From contig NZ_JAETWA010000046.1 in NCBI RefSeq assembly GCF_016774335.1, positions 238,438 to 302,437 on the forward strand: DNA of 64,000 nt, in the 5' to 3' direction. Under the pieces are notes generated by a model that was not told the origin of the DNA, made no database searches, and was given only the letters and a program-made list of their open reading frames with translations. Made by a program: the position numbers and the translations under genes. The DNA comes from Luteimonas saliphila. GTDB taxonomy: Bacteria > Pseudomonadota > Gammaproteobacteria > Xanthomonadales > Xanthomonadaceae. Shown piece by piece: positions 62,533 to 64,000 of this stretch; the first letter of the stretch is position 1, and every line of letters starts with the position of its first letter.

Positions 62533-63882
62533 ATGCGCAAGATCCCCCATACCACCGTCCTGGCCTTCGGCATCGCCGCCGCCCTGGCCTTCGCCTCCAA
62601 TGCCCACGCCGCCGGCTTCCAGCTCAAGGAAAACAGCGTCAAGTCGATGGGCAGCGCCTTCGCCGGCACCGCCGCCAAGACCGGCGACTCGTCGGTCGTC
62701 GCCAACAACCCGGCGGTGATGACCCAGTTCGAGGGCAACACCTTCCAGATCGACGTCACCGCGATCGACCTGAGCTACGAGTTCGAGGGCACCGCGACCG
62801 ACGCGTTCGGCCGCCCTATGACCGGCAGCAACGGCGGCGACGCCGGCGACATCACGCCGGTGCCGGCGATGTCCTACATCCGCAAGTTCGACAACGGCCT
62901 GGCCTTCGGCGCCATGGTCAGCGCCCCGTTCGGCCTGAAGACCGAATACGAGGACGGCTGGGTCGGCCGCTACTTCGCCCACACCTCCGACGTGCGGATC
63001 GTCGACCTGACCCTGTCGGGCGCGCTCGACATCACCGACCGCTTCTCGGTCGGCATCGGCGCGATCGTTTCGCGCGCGGACGTGACCCTGTCGCGCTCGG
63101 TCGACTTCGGCACCCTGCTGTACTCGAACCCGGCCACGCGCCCGCTGCCGTTCGCGCAGCCGCAGGCGGCCGACGGCTTCGTGGAAGTGGGCGGCGACGA
63201 CAACGGCTTCGGCTGGCTGGTGGGCGCGCACTTCCGCCCGACCGACAGCGTCGCGATCGGCGTGAGCTACCGCTCCGAGATCGACTACGAACTGCGCGGC
63301 ACCGCCGACTGGACCGTGCCGGGTGACGTACGCGCCGTGTTTGACGGCAATGCGGCCAACCCGCCCCCGACAGCCGCGTGGTTTCAGGACGGCAACGTGT
63401 CGGCCAACCTGACCACGCCGTCGATCCTCTCGGTCGGCGCCACCTGGCAGCTCAACGAACGCTTCGCGCTGTCGGCGAGCTGGGCCGAGACCGGCTGGTC
63501 CTCGCTGCGCGAGGTGCGGATCGACTTCGACAATCCGGATCCGGACGCGGTCGAGCCGTTCGAGTGGGACGACACCAGCTTCGTGTCGATCGGCGCCGAG
63601 TACAAGCTCAACGACAGCTGGACGCTGCGCGCCGGCATCGCCGACGACCAGACCCCGACCAGCCTGGTGCACCGCACCCCGCGCCTGCCCGACGACGACC
63701 GTCGCTGGTACTCGGTCGGCGCGACCTGGATGGTGAGCGAGGCGCTCGACGTCAACTTCGGCTTCACCCACATCAAGCCGGACGACCCGAAGGTCGACAT
63801 CACCGCCAGCGGCTCGCGCATCGCCGGTCCCTACGACGGCAGCGCCAACCTCTACGGCGTGTCGGCGCAGTACCGCTTCTGA
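62533..63882 (+). CDS. OmpP1/FadL/TodX-family outer-membrane transporter
   Basis: A 449-aa protein with a signal peptide (residues 1-26, ending AHA). The FadL signature AGFQLKENSVKSMGSAFAGTAAKTGDSS and NNPAVMTQF are clear, and the C-terminus ends in aromatic SAQYRF, as in beta-barrel proteins. FadL-type channels take up long-chain fatty acids or hydrophobic compounds through a lateral opening. The start at 62533 is preceded by GGAGAGACC, a clear ribosome-binding site. A terminator follows at 63907. Confidence 0.95.
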   Translation: MRKIPHTTVLAFGIAAALAFASNAHAAGFQLKENSVKSMGSAFAGTAAKTGDSSVVANNPAVMTQFEGNTFQIDVTAIDLSYEFEGTATDAFGRPMTGSNGGDAGDITPVPAMSYIRKFDNGLAFGAMVSAPFGLKTEYEDGWVGRYFAHTSDVRIVDLTLSGALDITDRFSVGIGAIVSRADVTLSRSVDFGTLLYSNPATRPLPFAQPQAADGFVEVGGDDNGFGWLVGAHFRPTDSVAIGVSYRSEIDYELRGTADWTVPGDVRAVFDGNAANPPPTAAWFQDGNVSANLTTPSILSVGATWQLNERFALSASWAETGWSSLREVRIDFDNPDPDAVEPFEWDDTSFVSIGAEYKLNDSWTLRAGIADDQTPTSLVHRTPRLPDDDRRWYSVGATWMVSEALDVNFGFTHIKPDDPKVDITASGSRIAGPYDGSANLYGVSAQYRF

Positions 63883-63906
63883 TCCTGCGTTCCATCGCGA
63901 TACCGG

Positions 63907-63936
63907 AAAGCCCCGCTTCGGCGGGGCTTTGTTCTT
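63907..63936 (+). terminator. Rho-independent terminator after the FadL-type gene
   Basis: AAAGCCCCGC and GCGGGGCTTT form a perfect 10-bp stem with a TTCG tetraloop, followed by GTTCTT. Textbook intrinsic terminator, 24 bp after the stop codon. Confidence 0.95.
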
Positions 63937-64000
63937 GTGCGGCTCTTATGGATGGAGTCGCGGGAGGGATGGGCGGGGATCCTCCCGTCGCGGTCGCGCC

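Overview
The window is about 70% GC, densely packed with genes, and reads as chromosomal core sequence from a gammaproteobacterium of the Xanthomonadaceae (Lysobacter/Luteimonas/Xanthomonas-like). The reasons are gene order (tyrS / M23 peptidase / anmK; gpmI-envC-ctpA; argS next to a SPOR protein; radC divergent from coaBC-dut-algC), an AlgC with a long membrane-anchored N-terminal extension, many lipoproteins and secreted peptidases, and the style of the small dispersed inverted repeats. The species call is an inference from gene content; no rRNA or tRNA gene, transposase, prophage or CRISPR array was seen.

Layout. 1-10.4 kb: a Gly-rich protein with a glycine-zipper stretch, a Tet-type MFS exporter, two small lipoproteins (one an I78 peptidase-inhibitor type), and three hydrolases: an SGNH hydrolase divergent from a very large membrane patatin-like phospholipase, then a beta-lactamase-fold serine hydrolase. 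10.4-19 kb: a three-domain indolepyruvate oxidoreductase, a GAF/degenerate-GGDEF/EAL c-di-GMP phosphodiesterase, and an S9 peptidase. 19-28.7 kb: comM/yifB, ubiK, a P-II regulator, then the polyamine genes speE and speA separated by two tandem M48 metallopeptidase genes. 28.9-33.1 kb: small genes including an ECF sigma factor with a DUF6768-like membrane partner, an MBL-fold lipoprotein, ydfG and an ICMT-like methyltransferase. 33.1-40.6 kb: SPOR protein, argS and radC on the minus strand, then coaC/coaB (split into two overlapping frames), dut and algC on the plus strand. 40.7-53.6 kb: a GFOR-like oxidoreductase, a flavoprotein, pyrE, yjdM, xthA-ampG-RHH-like gene, anmK, an M23 peptidase, tyrS, an MgtC-like protein and a MAPEG protein. 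53.7-64 kb: an M28 peptidase, a VNGSI-repeat protein, gpmI-envC-ctpA, crcB/DUF1820/rhomboid, and a FadL-type outer-membrane porin with a textbook terminator.

Themes. Envelope and murein turnover is over-represented: ampG (anhydro-muropeptide import), anmK (anhydroMurNAc kinase), an M23 endopeptidase, EnvC and CtpA. Nucleotide and cofactor genes (pyrE, dut, coaB/C) form the other core. Several plus- and minus-strand genes have a -10-like NANAAT box, often followed by GCG, and three of them (ydfG, the TIGR03862-type flavoprotein, pyrE) have that box only 6-8 nt from the start codon, suggesting leaderless or near-leaderless mRNAs.

The points most worth checking are the split coaBC with no cysteine at the usual CoaC catalytic position, the patatin protein whose catalytic Ser and Asp are separated by about ten membrane segments, the tandem M48 pair inside the polyamine locus, and the Gly-rich zipper protein at the left edge.
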